In this document: one piece after another, positions 16,218 to 25,497 of the stretch
How the letters are laid out: each line of letters opens with the position of its first letter
Position numbering within the stretch: position 1 is the first letter of the stretch
Assembly (NCBI GenBank): GCA_903927465.1
Contig: CAIYMY010000055.1
Location: 1 to 44,865 of the forward strand
DNA: 44,865 bases
Direction of reading: 5' to 3'
DNA from: an uncultured Rhodospirillales bacterium
GTDB taxonomy: Bacteria; Pseudomonadota; Alphaproteobacteria; Acetobacterales; Acetobacteraceae
Translations under genes and position numbers: made by a program
Notes under the pieces: generated by a model
Seen by the model: the letters and a program-made list of their open reading frames with translations, nothing else
Told to the model about the DNA's origin: nothing
Databases searched by the model: none

Positions 16218-17344
16218 GCCTCGGCTTTGGCGCGCGCAGGGGCCTCAACGCGCAGCTTCTCATGCGGGCAATCGCGATGCTGCTTCGGGCATTGCCGCCC
16301 ACCGGCGAAGGAACACAGGCTGCGCCCGGATTGCAGCGCACCCCGCACCAAGCCCGCGAGTGATGCGATGAAAGCCGGATCACTATTCTGCGCCGGTACG
16401 CGGAAATAGCCGGGGATGCCAAGATGCTCGGCTTCTTCCCGGTATTCCACATCCAATTCCACGAGTGTTTCGGAATGCTCCGACACAAAGGCGATGGGGC
16501 AGATCAGGATCGCGGTTTTTTCTTTCGCCGCGCGTTCAATCTCGCCTTCCGTGGAAGGCCCGATCCAAACCTGAGGTGTCACGCGGGACTGATAGCAAAC
16601 GATATGATCAAGCTCCGGCATCGCCAATTCAGCGACCACGGCGGCGACGGTTTGCTCGACCTGCCACTGATAAGGGTCACCCGACTTCACAATGGATTCC
16701 GGCAGGCCATGGGCAGAAAACAACACGCGGAGCGGCACTTCCGCGGGCAATTCCGCGCGCGCCTTGGCATAGGCTTCACGCACCAGCCGCGCGGTCGCTG
16801 CCGCAAAGGCCTGATCCGAATGCCAGCAACATAGCGCCGTGGTCGGCACATCCATCCCGATGTTGCGCGTGGCATCCTGCCAGGCAACCAGGCTTGAACC
16901 CGTGGTTGTCGTAGAGAATTGCGGATAAAGCGGCACCAGCAAAATGCGATCCGGCGCCCAATCCTTCACGGCGCGGGCGCATTCATCACTCATCGGGTGC
17001 CAATAGCGCATGGCCACAAAGCAGCGCGTTTCCGTGCCCGGTTCATTGGCCAAGGCGGCTTCCAGGCTACTCGCCTGTTCTTCAGTCAGTTCCCGCAGCG
17101 GTGAACGGCCACCCAGCACCGCGTAGTTTTCCTGCGCGGGCTTGGTGCGGCGCCAGGCGATCAGCTTGCCAAGCCAGGGGCGGATAAAGCCCGGCACGCG
17201 CAGAATGGCGGGGTCCGTGAACAGATTGACCAGGAATGGCCGCACGCTTTCCGGCGCATCGGGTCCGCCGAGGTTGAACAGCACAATAGCCAAGCGCTGG
17301 CGGCGCGGCGATGCGGGCATCATCTGATCCATATGCCCGCACAT
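16214..17344 (-). CDS. hemH: Ferrochelatase HemH with cysteine-rich C-terminal tail
   Basis: Inserts ferrous iron into protoporphyrin IX, the last step of protoporphyrin-dependent haem synthesis. Family features: VLFNLGGPD near the start, LVPLYPQFSTTTTGS, the catalytic histidine in LFSAHGLPES, and SEHSETLVELD. At 376 residues it is longer than minimal bacterial forms. The tail holds Cys344, Cys352 and Cys359 plus two histidines (LCSFAGGRQC...DCPHE), reminiscent of the [2Fe-2S] ligands of some alphaproteobacterial and animal ferrochelatases. In-frame ATG codons at 17332 and 17323 are possible alternative starts, since no clear ribosome site marks 17344. The HAD phosphatase gene overlaps its end. 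hemJ lies 26 kb away. Confidence 0.93.
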   Translation of the reverse strand: MCGHMDQMMPASPRRQRLAIVLFNLGGPDAPESVRPFLVNLFTDPAILRVPGFIRPWLGKLIAWRRTKPAQENYAVLGGRSPLRELTEEQASSLEAALANEPGTETRCFVAMRYWHPMSDECARAVKDWAPDRILLVPLYPQFSTTTTGSSLVAWQDATRNIGMDVPTTALCCWHSDQAFAAATARLVREAYAKARAELPAEVPLRVLFSAHGLPESIVKSGDPYQWQVEQTVAAVVAELAMPELDHIVCYQSRVTPQVWIGPSTEGEIERAAKEKTAILICPIAFVSEHSETLVELDVEYREEAEHLGIPGYFRVPAQNSDPAFIASLAGLVRGALQSGRSLCSFAGGRQCPKQHRDCPHEKLRVEAPARAKAEA

Positions 17345-17379
17345 GACATGCGCGGGCTGGGGGTCAAGGGTTCAAAGCA

Positions 17380-17408
17380 GCCTGGGGAGTGTTTTTTCGC
17401 CCCCAGGC
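17380..17408 (-). terminator. Stem-loop between secB and hemH
   Basis: Perfect 8-bp stem GCCTGGGG (17380-17387) with CCCCAGGC (17401-17408) and a 13-nt loop, just downstream of the secB stop on the minus strand. The U-tract that would complete an intrinsic terminator is weak, so it may be a terminator aided by other factors or an mRNA-stabilising hairpin. Confidence 0.5.
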
Positions 17409-17415
17409 GCGGGAT

Positions 17416-17925
17416 TCAGGCATTTCCTTGGGCAGGGGCGGCGGCCACCTGCTGCTGCGCGCGGCGATTCTGCCAAAGGGCGACGAAATCAATCGGCGCC
17501 AGCAGCACGGGCGGGAAGCCGCCATCACGTGTCACATCGGCCAGGATATTGCGCGCGAAGGGGAACAAAAGGCGCGGGCATTCCACCAGCAGCACGGGTT
17601 CCAGCATCTCGGGCGCGATGCCATTCACGGTGAAAATGCCGCAATAGACCAATTCGGCGATGAAGGCGGGTGTCTCACCGCCAAGCTTCGCCTCACAGCG
17701 GATTTGCAGCGTGACCTCAAAATTCTCCTGGCCTTCCTGCAGGCGGCGGGCCTGGACATCAAGGGCAATGTCAACCTTGGGCGCTTCGCGCAGATTGATG
17801 AAAATCTGCGGCGCGCCCGGCACTTCGAAGGACAGATCCTTGGTGTATTGCAGATTGAGCGTGATGGGGCTGGGCGCCATCTGCCCGGGGCCATTCACGG
17901 GCTGGGCGGCGGATTGTTCGGACAT
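17416..17925 (-). CDS. secB: Protein-export chaperone SecB
   Basis: Cytosolic tetrameric chaperone of 169 residues that keeps preproteins unfolded and passes them to SecA. The typical opening strand LNLQYTKDLSFEVPGAP, the central LREAPKVDIALDVQAR, VYCGIFTV and LLFPFARNILADVTRDGGFPP are all present. The final 20 residues are alanine/glutamine-rich and variable. It lies downstream of lolA on the same strand, but the 89-nt gap holds two GC-rich hairpins (a 14-nt palindrome at 17948-17961 and the stem at 17992-18014), so it probably has its own promoter. Confidence 0.95.
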   Translation of the reverse strand: MSEQSAAQPVNGPGQMAPSPITLNLQYTKDLSFEVPGAPQIFINLREAPKVDIALDVQARRLQEGQENFEVTLQIRCEAKLGGETPAFIAELVYCGIFTVNGIAPEMLEPVLLVECPRLLFPFARNILADVTRDGGFPPVLLAPIDFVALWQNRRAQQQVAAAPAQGNA

Positions 17926-17991
17926 GACAAAGCCTTTCGAAACGGGGGCGGCCCGGGCCGCTTATTTGGCCGGGGCGGTAGCACGCGGGCA

Positions 17992-18014
17992 GCAGGGCGG
18001 CAAACCAGCCCTGC
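17992..18014 (-). terminator. Stem-loop directly after lolA
   Basis: GCAGGGC (17992-17998) pairs with GCCCTGC (18008-18014) around a 9-nt loop, starting at the base after the lolA stop codon on the minus strand. No U-run follows, so termination is plausible but not assured. Confidence 0.45.
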
Positions 18015-18659
18015 TTACCTACCGCCAGCCCCGCCGGGTTCAAAAAACTGCGGATGGTTGAACTGGAACATGCGCGCATTCAGCGGCATCCCGGTTTCAA
18101 CCTGCGTCAGCGTCACGCGGGTTTCGCGCCCCTGGGCATCCAGCACCGCCCATTGGCGCAATTCCAGGGGTTCCGGCTGGAAAACCAGGGTCAAGGAGCC
18201 CTCTCGCGGGTCGTTGGTACGGAACAGGGTAAGGCGCAGGAACCCGCCATCGCGCTGGATACGGCTGATGGTGACATCCCCGGAAAGCCGGATTTCCGGG
18301 CGCAGCAGCATCCCAAGCGGTGTGGCGCTGGTGGGCAGCGTGGTCGGCGCCTTCAATTCCCGGTCATAGAGCAGGAATTGGTTGCCATCCGCCACCAGCA
18401 GCAGCGGTTCCGGCGGGTCATAATCAAACCGCATCCGCCCCGGGCGGGAGATATAGGCCCAGCCCTGCGCGGACGCGCCATTCTGCGCGATTTGCAGAAA
18501 CCGGGCGCGGAGTGTGGTCAGCCGGTTCAAATAGGCCTCAACAGCCGCGATATCGCGTCGGTCACGGTCGGAAAGCGCCGCCGCCTGGGCCTGGGCCAGG
18601 GCGGGGAGCGGCAGCAAAAGCGGGGCGGCAAGCAGGGCGCGGCGGAACATAGCCCTCAT
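18015..18659 (-). CDS. lolA: LolA-family outer-membrane lipoprotein carrier protein
   Basis: Periplasmic carrier of 214 residues that shuttles lipoproteins from the LolCDE complex to the outer membrane. A Sec signal peptide (MRAMFRRALLAAPLLLPLPALAQA) is followed by the LolA core: LTTLRARFLQ, a WAYISRPGRMRFDYDPPEPLLLVADG stretch (residues about 60-85) and YDRELKAP. The open frame runs on to 18758 but that would overlap the divergent gene at 18750 and place 33 residues before the signal peptide. The ATG at 18659 is preferred; 18650 (MFRRALL) is also possible. A hairpin follows the stop. Confidence 0.85.
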   Translation of the reverse strand: MRAMFRRALLAAPLLLPLPALAQAQAAALSDRDRRDIAAVEAYLNRLTTLRARFLQIAQNGASAQGWAYISRPGRMRFDYDPPEPLLLVADGNQFLLYDRELKAPTTLPTSATPLGMLLRPEIRLSGDVTISRIQRDGGFLRLTLFRTNDPREGSLTLVFQPEPLELRQWAVLDAQGRETRVTLTQVETGMPLNARMFQFNHPQFFEPGGAGGR

Positions 18660-18749
18660 GTGGACCGCCTGGGCGCCAAGGGGAAGGCCCCCGGCGCTTG
18701 CCTGATCCATGGGGGGCGTTAGCTTGCCACGCGCCAGAAGGGGTAGGCC

Positions 18750-19526
18750 ATGACACAACGCGATGATTTGAACCGCAGCGGCAGGGCTGAGCGCGCTGAG
18801 ATTTTCGGCGCGGGCGAAGCCGCGCTGGCCAATGATGCGCTTGGCTTTGGCGATCTGATGGCCGAACTTGTCTATGGCAATATCTGGAACCGCCCCGGCC
18901 TATCCCGCCAGGAACGCATGGCGGTGACGCTTGCCGTGCTCTGTTCCGTGCAAAACCAGGCGCAGTTGCGCCGCCACGTTGCGGCTGCCTTGAAGCTAGA
19001 CCTGACGCCGCGCGCCATTGTGGAAATTCTGATCCAGATCGGCATTTATCGCGGCTTCGCGGCATCGGAAACCGCACTGGAAACGGCGTTGGCGGTCTTT
19101 GCTGAGCAAGGCATCACGCTTGAAGCCGACCCACCGCGCGCTGATTCGCTGGAAGTGCTAATGGAACGTGGCCGCGACCTGCAAGGCGCGCTGCATGCGG
19201 AACGCCGGCATGAAGGCCATGCCTCGCCAGATAACCCCGCCACGGGCAGCATTTATCCGCTAGTGGTGCAGTATTGCTATGGCGAAATCTGGGACCGCCC
19301 AGGGCTTGATCGGCGGTTGCGGGCACTTTGCGCCGTGGCGTCCTTCGCGGCCTTGGATCATGATATTTTGCTCCGCAAATTCATTCTCTCCGCACTCAAT
19401 ATCGGTGCCAGCAGGGGTGACATCACTGAAGCGCTGATTCAGGGCGGGCCTTACAACGGGTTCGCCTTCATGCTGAAGGCGTTGAATATCGCGCAGGAAG
19501 CCTTCGCCACCCTGGACAAGGCTTGA
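18750..19526 (+). CDS. Carboxymuconolactone decarboxylase family protein, two-domain
   Basis: A 258-residue protein with two all-helical CMD/AhpD-like domains (about 35-115 and 165-245); each carries the NIWNRPGL/EIWDRPGL-type helix turn and a GIYRGFA/GGPYNGFA segment. The AhpD CxxC redox pair is absent, so peroxidase-partner activity is unlikely; 4-carboxymuconolactone decarboxylase-like chemistry is possible but unproven. An AGGGG ribosome site precedes the ATG. It heads a run of closely spaced plus-strand genes (DUF2272, old yellow enzyme, SelO), the next start being 8 nt after its stop. Confidence 0.85.
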   Translation: MTQRDDLNRSGRAERAEIFGAGEAALANDALGFGDLMAELVYGNIWNRPGLSRQERMAVTLAVLCSVQNQAQLRRHVAAALKLDLTPRAIVEILIQIGIYRGFAASETALETALAVFAEQGITLEADPPRADSLEVLMERGRDLQGALHAERRHEGHASPDNPATGSIYPLVVQYCYGEIWDRPGLDRRLRALCAVASFAALDHDILLRKFILSALNIGASRGDITEALIQGGPYNGFAFMLKALNIAQEAFATLDKA

Positions 19527-19534
19527 AGGCAAGC

Positions 19535-20338
19535 ATGCTGAAAGCTCGGCTTTATCTGGCATTGCTGCTGACCGTGCTGCTTGCAGCCTGCGCCGTGGCA
19601 CCGCCGGCCCCAAGGGAAGCGCCGCTTTCCTATCCGCCGCTTGCGCGCGAAAGAATGCTCCGCATCGCCATCGCGGAATGGGAAGAATGGGGGCGGCAGG
19701 TTTCAGACCGGCAGCCGGGCCCAGCGCAGGAATCGGACCCTACCGGCTTCCCGCGCCTGCAAGCCTATTGGCGGGCAGTGCCGGAAGGGCGCGACATCAT
19801 CACACGCAATCGCGCGCTATTTCGTGCGGGGTATGAAGGGCAATGGCAGCAGGATGCCTGGTCCGCCGCCTTCATTTCCTTTGTGATGCAGACAGCCGGG
19901 ATTGATGCACGGGAATTCACGCCCTCTGCCGCGCATGGCACCAGCATTGATGGCATGGTCGCCGATGCGCGGGAATTTCCGCATCAGGCACCCTTCATCC
20001 CACATCGGGTGAGGGATCGCGTCGCCGCGCCTGGGGATTTGCTTTGTGCCGATCGTTCGCGCTCGCCGCTGGCCCATTGGCAGGACCGCGCCGGGGATCA
20101 GGGGCGGTTTCGGCCCATGCATTGCGATATTGTCATCCGCAACCAACACGGCATGGTGGAAGCCATTGGCGGCAATATTCAGGATGCGGTGACGATGGCG
20201 CGCTTCCCAACCGACCGGCGCGGCATTTTGCTGCCCGCCCCCCCTGGCGCGCCGCAATGGTTCGCCATATTCGAAAACCGGCTGGGGCGGCTGCCGCCCT
20301 GGACCGCCCTGCCCAACCCGGAGGCTTCCCGCCCGTGA
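19535..20338 (+). CDS. DUF2272 domain lipoprotein
   Basis: A 267-residue predicted lipoprotein. The signal peptide MLKARLYLALLLTVLLAAC ends in a good lipobox (LAAC), so the mature protein would be anchored by its first cysteine. The body matches DUF2272: QDAWSAAFISFVMQTAGI, the PGDLLCADRS and MHCDIVI segments with HCD, and VEAIGGNI. The Cys/His pattern (a QDAWSAAF helix, then H-C-D) resembles NlpC/CHAP-type cysteine hydrolases, so a wall-active or amidase role is conceivable. An in-frame TTG lies at 19523, but the ATG at 19535 has an AAGG ribosome site. Its stop overlaps the next start (GTGA). Confidence 0.8.
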   Translation: MLKARLYLALLLTVLLAACAVAPPAPREAPLSYPPLARERMLRIAIAEWEEWGRQVSDRQPGPAQESDPTGFPRLQAYWRAVPEGRDIITRNRALFRAGYEGQWQQDAWSAAFISFVMQTAGIDAREFTPSAAHGTSIDGMVADAREFPHQAPFIPHRVRDRVAAPGDLLCADRSRSPLAHWQDRAGDQGRFRPMHCDIVIRNQHGMVEAIGGNIQDAVTMARFPTDRRGILLPAPPGAPQWFAIFENRLGRLPPWTALPNPEASRP

Positions 20339-21450
20339 CCGATCTGTTTTCCCCCCTGACGCTGCGTGGCGTCACTTTTTCCAATCGCATCGGCGTGGCG
20401 CCCATGTGCCAGTATTCCTGCCATGATGATGGCATTCCAACCGAATGGCATCTGGTGCATCTGGGCGCACGCGCTTCCGGGGGCGCTGGCATGGTGATGG
20501 TGGAAGCCACCGCCGTGACCGCGGAAGGCCGCATCAGCCCAGGCGATGTCGGTATTTGGTCCGACGCGCACCTGGCAAGCCATGCGCAATTGGCATCCGC
20601 GCTTTCTGCACTTGGCACCGTGCCCGCCATTCAATTGGCGCATGCCGGGCGCAAAGCTTCCCGCAAGCAAGCCTGGTTGCCAGGCGCGGCAGAGCCTTCC
20701 TGGGAAACCCTTGGCCCCTCGGCTGAGGCCTTTGGTGATTTCATGCCGCCGCGCGCCATGACGGAAGCGGATATTTCTGCGTCCATCGAAGCCTTCGTCG
20801 CCGCCACCAAGCGTTCCATCAAAGCCGGCTATCGGCTGATCGAATTGCATGCCGCGCATGGCTATTTGCTGCATCAGTTCCTGAGCCCGCTGACGAATAA
20901 GCGCAATGACCGTTGGGGTGGCGATTTCGAAGGCCGCGCGCGCCTGCCGCTTGAAATCGCTGCCGCGATGCGCGCCGCCATGCCATCCGATGCCGTGCTG
21001 GGTGTGCGTGTTTCGCACACGGATTGGGTCGCGGGCGGCTGGACCACCGAAGAAACCGTGGAACTGTCGCGCCGCTTCAAGGCGATTGGCGTGGATTTCA
21101 TGGATGTGTCTTCCGGCGGCAATGATCCTCGCCAGCAAATCCCGCTTGGGCCTGGCTATCAGGTGCCAGGTGCGGCAGAGGTGAAGAAGGGTGCCGGCAT
21201 CGTCACCGCCGCGGTTGGCCTGATTACGGAAGCAAAGCAGGCGCAGGCCATTCTGGATGAAGGCCATGCGGATTGGATTTATCTGGCGCGCGTGTTGCTG
21301 CGCAACCCCTATTGGCCCTTGCATGCGGCAGCCGAACTTGGTCGCACGGAAGCGGTGCCGACTCCCCCGCAATATGATCGTGGTTGGAATGCGCTCGGCA
21401 AGACGAAAATGGCCATGCCCATCGCCAACCCCATGCCGCGCTTGGGATGA
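20335..21450 (+). CDS. Old yellow enzyme family NADH:flavin oxidoreductase (YqjM-like)
   Basis: FMN-dependent ene-reductase of 371 residues. The N-terminus [19 protein letters not shown] and the redox-tuning cysteine in APMCQYS mark the YqjM/XenA class. [16 protein letters not shown] and NKRNDRWGG are classic OYE segments. Such enzymes reduce activated C=C bonds of quinones, enones and nitro-compounds. The start is a GTG overlapping the upstream stop; a far upstream frame opening at 20044 lies inside the DUF2272 gene and is not used. selO begins at the overlapping ATGA, which points to translational coupling. Confidence 0.9.
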   Translation: MTDLFSPLTLRGVTFSNRIGVAPMCQYSCHDDGIPTEWHLVHLGARASGGAGMVMVEATAVTAEGRISPGDVGIWSDAHLASHAQLASALSALGTVPAIQLAHAGRKASRKQAWLPGAAEPSWETLGPSAEAFGDFMPPRAMTEADISASIEAFVAATKRSIKAGYRLIELHAAHGYLLHQFLSPLTNKRNDRWGGDFEGRARLPLEIAAAMRAAMPSDAVLGVRVSHTDWVAGGWTTEETVELSRRFKAIGVDFMDVSSGGNDPRQQIPLGPGYQVPGAAEVKKGAGIVTAAVGLITEAKQAQAILDEGHADWIYLARVLLRNPYWPLHAAAELGRTEAVPTPPQYDRGWNALGKTKMAMPIANPMPRLG

Positions 21451-22907
21451 GCACGCGCTTTTCCTTCGACAATAGCTATGCCCGCCTGCCGGCGCGTTTT
21501 TATATCCGGCAGGCGCCCATTGTCGTGGCGGCGCCTCGGCTCGTGTTTTTCAACGCGCCGCTTGCGGAAGCACTTGGCCTTGATGCAGCGGCGCTTGCGG
21601 GCGCTGAGGGAGCCGCGATTTTCGCCGGCAATCTAGTGCCGGATGGCGCGGAGCCACTCGCCATGGCCTATGCCGGCCATCAATTCGGCGGCTTCAGTCC
21701 ACGCTTGGGCGATGGTCGCGCGCTTCTATTGGGTGAGGTGATTGGTCGTGACGGGCAGCGGCGCGATATTCATCTAAAGGGCAGCGGGCGCACGCCCTAC
21801 TCTCGTGGTGGAGATGGCCGCGCCGTGCTGGGGCCCATGCTGCGGGAAGCCATCATCAGCGAAGCCATGGCAGCGCTTGGCGTGCCGACCACGCGCGCGC
21901 TGGCGGTGGCGATGACGGGTGAGGCGGTGCTGCGCGAAAAGCTGCAACCCGGCGCGGTGTTGACGCGCGTGGCGGCCAGCCATATTCGTGTTGGCAGCTT
22001 TCAATATTTTGCCGCGCAGGAAGATCAGGAAGCGCTCAAGCTGCTCGCGGATTTTGCCATTGCGCGGCATGATCCTGCGGCGGCTCAGGCAGAAAACCCC
22101 TATCTCGCGCTGCTGTCTGGCGTGATTGCGCGTCAGGCGCGGCTGATCGCGCAATGGCTTCATATCGGCTTCATCCATGGCGTGATGAATACCGACAATA
22201 TGACCATCAGCGGTGAGACGATTGATTACGGCCCCTGCGCCTTCATGGATGCCTATGATCCCGCGACCGTATTGAGTTCCATTGATCACGGCGGGCGCTA
22301 TGCCTATGCCAATCAGCCACGCATGGCGCAGTGGAATCTGGCACGGCTGGCGGAAGCGCTGCTGCCGCTTTTGGCAGAACAGGAAGAAGCCGCGTTGGAG
22401 CTTGCGCAAGCCGCCCTTGGCGCCTTCGCCCCTGCCTTTGAAGCCGCCTATTTCGATGGCTTTGCGCGCAAGATCGGCATTGCGGAGCGCGCGCCTGAAG
22501 ACACCGCGCTGATCGAGGATTTGCTCCGCCGCATGGCAGAACAGGGCGCTGACTTCACCCTCACTTTCCGCGCCTTAGCCAATGCGGCGGCAGGCGATGC
22601 GGGGGCAGCCCGCGCGCAATTCACCGACCCGGCAGCGTTTGATTCCTGGGCCGAAGGTTGGCGCGCAAGGCTGGCACAAGAAGCTGACCCCGCGCGGCTG
22701 ATGCGCGCCAGCAACCCGGCCTTCATCCCGCGCAATCATTTGGTGGAGGCTGCCATCCGCGCCGCCGAGGACCGTGATGATTTCCACCCCTTTGAGGCGC
22801 TGATGGCAGTCCTGGCGCGGCCCTTTGAGGATCAGCCAGAACACGCGGCATTCGCCAGCCCGCCCAAGCCCGAAGAACGCGTGTTGGCCACCTTCTGCGG
22901 GACCTGA
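21447..22907 (+). CDS. selO: Protein adenylyltransferase SelO (YdiU family)
   Basis: A 486-residue pseudokinase that transfers AMP to proteins; in E. coli and mitochondria SelO AMPylates redox-linked proteins. Seen: FDNSYARLP opening, [20 protein letters not shown], the lysine in [18 protein letters not shown], the catalytic-loop HGVMNTDN, and DYGPCAFMD for metal binding. The protein ends in FCGT, leaving a cysteine near the C-terminus where animal homologues carry selenocysteine. It is coupled to the old yellow enzyme gene by an ATGA overlap. The context supports a role in redox homeostasis. Confidence 0.92.
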   Translation: MSTRFSFDNSYARLPARFYIRQAPIVVAAPRLVFFNAPLAEALGLDAAALAGAEGAAIFAGNLVPDGAEPLAMAYAGHQFGGFSPRLGDGRALLLGEVIGRDGQRRDIHLKGSGRTPYSRGGDGRAVLGPMLREAIISEAMAALGVPTTRALAVAMTGEAVLREKLQPGAVLTRVAASHIRVGSFQYFAAQEDQEALKLLADFAIARHDPAAAQAENPYLALLSGVIARQARLIAQWLHIGFIHGVMNTDNMTISGETIDYGPCAFMDAYDPATVLSSIDHGGRYAYANQPRMAQWNLARLAEALLPLLAEQEEAALELAQAALGAFAPAFEAAYFDGFARKIGIAERAPEDTALIEDLLRRMAEQGADFTLTFRALANAAAGDAGAARAQFTDPAAFDSWAEGWRARLAQEADPARLMRASNPAFIPRNHLVEAAIRAAEDRDDFHPFEALMAVLARPFEDQPEHAAFASPPKPEERVLATFCGT

Positions 22908-22988
22908 GATCGCGCCCCGCCTGTTGCCTTTCGGGGGAAAAAGGACCACATAGGTCCGGAAACCCCCTCCCACCCAAAGGGCCAAGCC

Positions 22989-23555
22989 ATGTTCATCGAA
23001 ACCGAAGCCACCCCGAACCCCGCCACGCTGAAATTCCTGCCAGGCCGGGAAGTATTGGGCGATCGCGGCACGGCGGATTTCACCAGCGTCGAGGAAGCCT
23101 CGGGCCGCTCCCCGCTGGCCGAGCGGCTTTTTGGCCTTGGCGAGGTCGCGCGGGTCTTTTTTGGCTCGGATTTCGTGACCGTGACCAAGACGCTTGACAC
23201 AGAGTGGCAGACGCTGCGCCCGCAAGTGCTGGGCGCCATCATGGAACACTACTTGGCCGGCTTGCCCATTCTGGAAGGTGCCGCGGCCGAGGAACATGCT
23301 GAGGATTTTGAGCCAGCCGATCAGGAAATCGTGGCGCAAATCAAGGAATTGCTGGATACCCGCGTGCGCCCGGCAGTTGCCAGCGATGGCGGCGATATCG
23401 TGTTTCGCGGCTTCCGGGATGGCATTGTGCGGCTGCGCATGCAGGGTGCTTGTTCCGGCTGCCCATCTTCCCGCGCTACGTTGAAGCATGGCGTGGAAAA
23501 CATGCTGCGCCATTACGTGCCGGAAGTGGTGGCGGTGGAGCAGGTGGAAGCCTGA
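22989..23555 (+). CDS. NifU-family Fe-S scaffold/carrier (Nfu type)
   Basis: A 188-residue Fe-S carrier. The N-terminal Nfu_N domain opens MFIETEATPNPATLKFLPG, as in mitochondrial NFU1. The C-terminal NifU domain holds the cluster motif GACSGCPSS with Cys155 and Cys158. It delivers [4Fe-4S] clusters to client enzymes. It follows selO by 81 nt, a gap that contains a small GGACC/GGTCC hairpin at about 22945-22960, so it may have its own promoter. Confidence 0.92.
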   Translation: MFIETEATPNPATLKFLPGREVLGDRGTADFTSVEEASGRSPLAERLFGLGEVARVFFGSDFVTVTKTLDTEWQTLRPQVLGAIMEHYLAGLPILEGAAAEEHAEDFEPADQEIVAQIKELLDTRVRPAVASDGGDIVFRGFRDGIVRLRMQGACSGCPSSRATLKHGVENMLRHYVPEVVAVEQVEA

Positions 23556-23600
23556 CGCTATAGACCCCCTCTGTTTTCACTGCCCTGACGGAGCCAAACC

Positions 23601-24200
23601 ATGTCCGAAACCGCCGCGCCCCTTGATGATCAGGCGCTTGATCAGCTTTTCCGCGCCGCGCGCACCCAGAACAAGTGGCAGGACCGGCCCGTGCCCGACG
23701 CCAAATTGCATGAACTTTACGATCTGCTGAAATGGGGCCCGACTTCGGCCAATTCCTCACCCGCGCGCTTCGTGTTTGTGCGGACGTCGGAAGGCAAGGC
23801 GAAGCTCAAGGAAGCGCTTTCGGCGGGGAATACCGAGAAAACCATGACCGCGCCGGTCACAGCGATTGTCTGCTACGACAGCTATTTCTACGACAAGCTC
23901 GGGCAGCTTTTCCCGCATGCGGATGCGAAGCCCTGGTTCACCTCCAGCCCGGAATTCGCGGAAAAGACCGCGTTTCGGAATGGCTCGCTTCAGGGCGCTT
24001 ATTTGATGCTGGCGGCGCGCGCCATCGGGCTTGATGTCGGCGCCATGAGCGGCTTTGACAATGCCAAGGTGGATGAGCTGTTTCTGTTCGGCACCGGCTG
24101 GAAGTCCAATTTCCTGGTCAATCTGGGCTATGGCGACCCCGCCGGCCTGTTCCCCCGCAGCCCTCGGCTTTCCTTTGATGAGGCCGCGCGGCTGGAATAG
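23601..24200 (+). CDS. Nitroreductase family protein (RutE / malonic-semialdehyde-reductase-like)
   Basis: A 199-residue FMN flavoprotein. It opens [20 protein letters not shown] and has [19 protein letters not shown], the FMN-contacting segment of the RutE/HadB subfamily, then [22 protein letters not shown]. RutE reduces malonic semialdehyde in uracil breakdown, but no other rut gene is present, so the substrate is open. The gene is followed by a long stem-loop and the trpBA promoter region. Confidence 0.85.
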   Translation: MSETAAPLDDQALDQLFRAARTQNKWQDRPVPDAKLHELYDLLKWGPTSANSSPARFVFVRTSEGKAKLKEALSAGNTEKTMTAPVTAIVCYDSYFYDKLGQLFPHADAKPWFTSSPEFAEKTAFRNGSLQGAYLMLAARAIGLDVGAMSGFDNAKVDELFLFGTGWKSNFLVNLGYGDPAGLFPRSPRLSFDEAARLE

Positions 24201-24211
24201 CCTGCAGCCTG

Positions 24212-24249
24212 CCCGCCGGGTTTGACCCTGGCGGGTTCTGGACTAAACA
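24212..24249 (+). promoter_or_regulatory. Hairpin and putative promoter before trpB
   Basis: A long stem, CCCGCC-GGGT (24212-24221) pairing with ACCC-T-GGCGGG (24225-24235), lies 11 nt after the nitroreductase stop and can act as its terminator, although no U-tract follows. The loop and 3' arm also hold a TTGACC -35 box (24222-24227) spaced 16 nt from TAAACA (24244-24249), which would start the trpBA transcript about 25 nt before the TTG start. Both readings are inference from pattern. Confidence 0.45.
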
Positions 24250-24279
24250 GGCAGTCAAACGCGCAACTGAGAGACTGCC

Positions 24280-25497
24280 TTGAACAAGCCCCTGCCCAAT
24301 TCGCTCCGCCAGGGGCCTGACGCCCGTGGACGCTTCGGCCCTTATGGTGGGCGTTTCGTTGCTGAAACGCTGATGCCGCTGATCCTTGAGGTTGAAAAAG
24401 CCTATGAGGAAGCGAAGCACGACCCTGCCTTCATGAATGAATGGCGGCGCCTGCTGACCCATTATGTGGGTCGGCCTAGCCCGCTTTGGTTAGCCGAACG
24501 CCTGACACAAAAGCTCGGCGGTGCGAAAATCTATTTCAAACGTGATGAGCTGAACCATACCGGCGCGCATAAGATCAATGCCGTGCTGGGGCAGATCATG
24601 CTGGCGAAGCGCATGGGCAAGACGCGCATCATCGCGGAAACCGGCGCCGGGCAGCATGGCGTTGCCACCGCGACTGCATGTGCCTTGTTTGACCTGCCTT
24701 GCACCGTGTTTATGGGTGCCACCGATGTGGAACGCCAGCAGCCGAACGTGTTTCGCATGAAGCTGTTGGGGGCAGAGGTTGTGCCCGTCACCTCCGGCGC
24801 TGCGACGCTGAAGGATGCGATGAATGAAGGGCTGCGTGATTGGGTCGCCAATGTGCACGATACCTATTACTGCATCGGCACCGTCGCCGGCCCGCATCCC
24901 TTCCCGATGATGGTGCGCGATTTCCAATCCGTCATTGGTACCGAAGCGCGCGAGCAAATGATGGCCGCCGAAGGGCGCTTGCCGGATTTGCTGGTGGCAG
25001 CGATTGGCGGCGGCTCCAATGCCATGGGGTTGTTCTACCCCTTCCTGGATGATGCAAGCGTTGCGATGCATGGCGTGGAAGCCGCCGGCAAAGGCGTGGA
25101 TACGGAAGAACACGCGGCGTCACTGACGAAGGGCCGCCCCGGCGTGCTGCATGGCAATCGTACCTATCTGTTGCAGGATGAATTCGGCCAGATCATGGAA
25201 GCGCATTCCATCAGCGCCGGCCTGGATTATCCTGGTGTGGGGCCCGAACACTCCTGGCTGCATGACATCAAGCGCGTTGAGTACACGAGTGCCACTGATG
25301 ATGAGGCGCTATCGGCCTTCCAGCTTTGTTCGCGCATGGAGGGCATCATCCCGGCCTTGGAACCTGCGCATGCGCTGGCGCATGTGATCAAGATAGCGCC
25401 CAGCATGCCGAAGGATAAGCTGATCATCATGAATATGTGCGGCCGTGGCGATAAGGATATCTTCACCGTGGCGCGCGCCCTTGGCGTTTCGATGTGA
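24280..25497 (+). CDS. trpB: Tryptophan synthase beta subunit
   Basis: PLP enzyme of 405 residues that joins indole and L-serine to make tryptophan. The PLP lysine is Lys98 in [13 protein letters not shown]. Also visible are ETGAGQHG, the glycine-rich phosphate loop IGGGSNAMG and the C-terminal GRGDKDI. The start appears to be TTG, with GAGAG upstream; no in-frame ATG lies early enough to replace it without losing conserved residues ([18 protein letters not shown]). trpA overlaps its stop by four bases (GTGA), the usual coupling for the alpha2-beta2 complex. trpF, its frequent upstream neighbour, is absent. Confidence 0.97.
   Translation: MNKPLPNSLRQGPDARGRFGPYGGRFVAETLMPLILEVEKAYEEAKHDPAFMNEWRRLLTHYVGRPSPLWLAERLTQKLGGAKIYFKRDELNHTGAHKINAVLGQIMLAKRMGKTRIIAETGAGQHGVATATACALFDLPCTVFMGATDVERQQPNVFRMKLLGAEVVPVTSGAATLKDAMNEGLRDWVANVHDTYYCIGTVAGPHPFPMMVRDFQSVIGTEAREQMMAAEGRLPDLLVAAIGGGSNAMGLFYPFLDDASVAMHGVEAAGKGVDTEEHAASLTKGRPGVLHGNRTYLLQDEFGQIMEAHSISAGLDYPGVGPEHSWLHDIKRVEYTSATDDEALSAFQLCSRMEGIIPALEPAHALAHVIKIAPSMPKDKLIIMNMCGRGDKDIFTVARALGVSM

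Noticed and set aside
20179-21372. A 397-codon open frame on the minus strand
   Set aside because: It lies opposite the old yellow enzyme and DUF2272 genes, whose motifs are clear; its product is His/Arg/Gly-rich with no recognisable domain, typical of GC-rich antisense frames.
23601-24200. RutE of a pyrimidine-degradation operon
   Set aside because: No rutA, B, C, D or F in the window; only family membership is supported.
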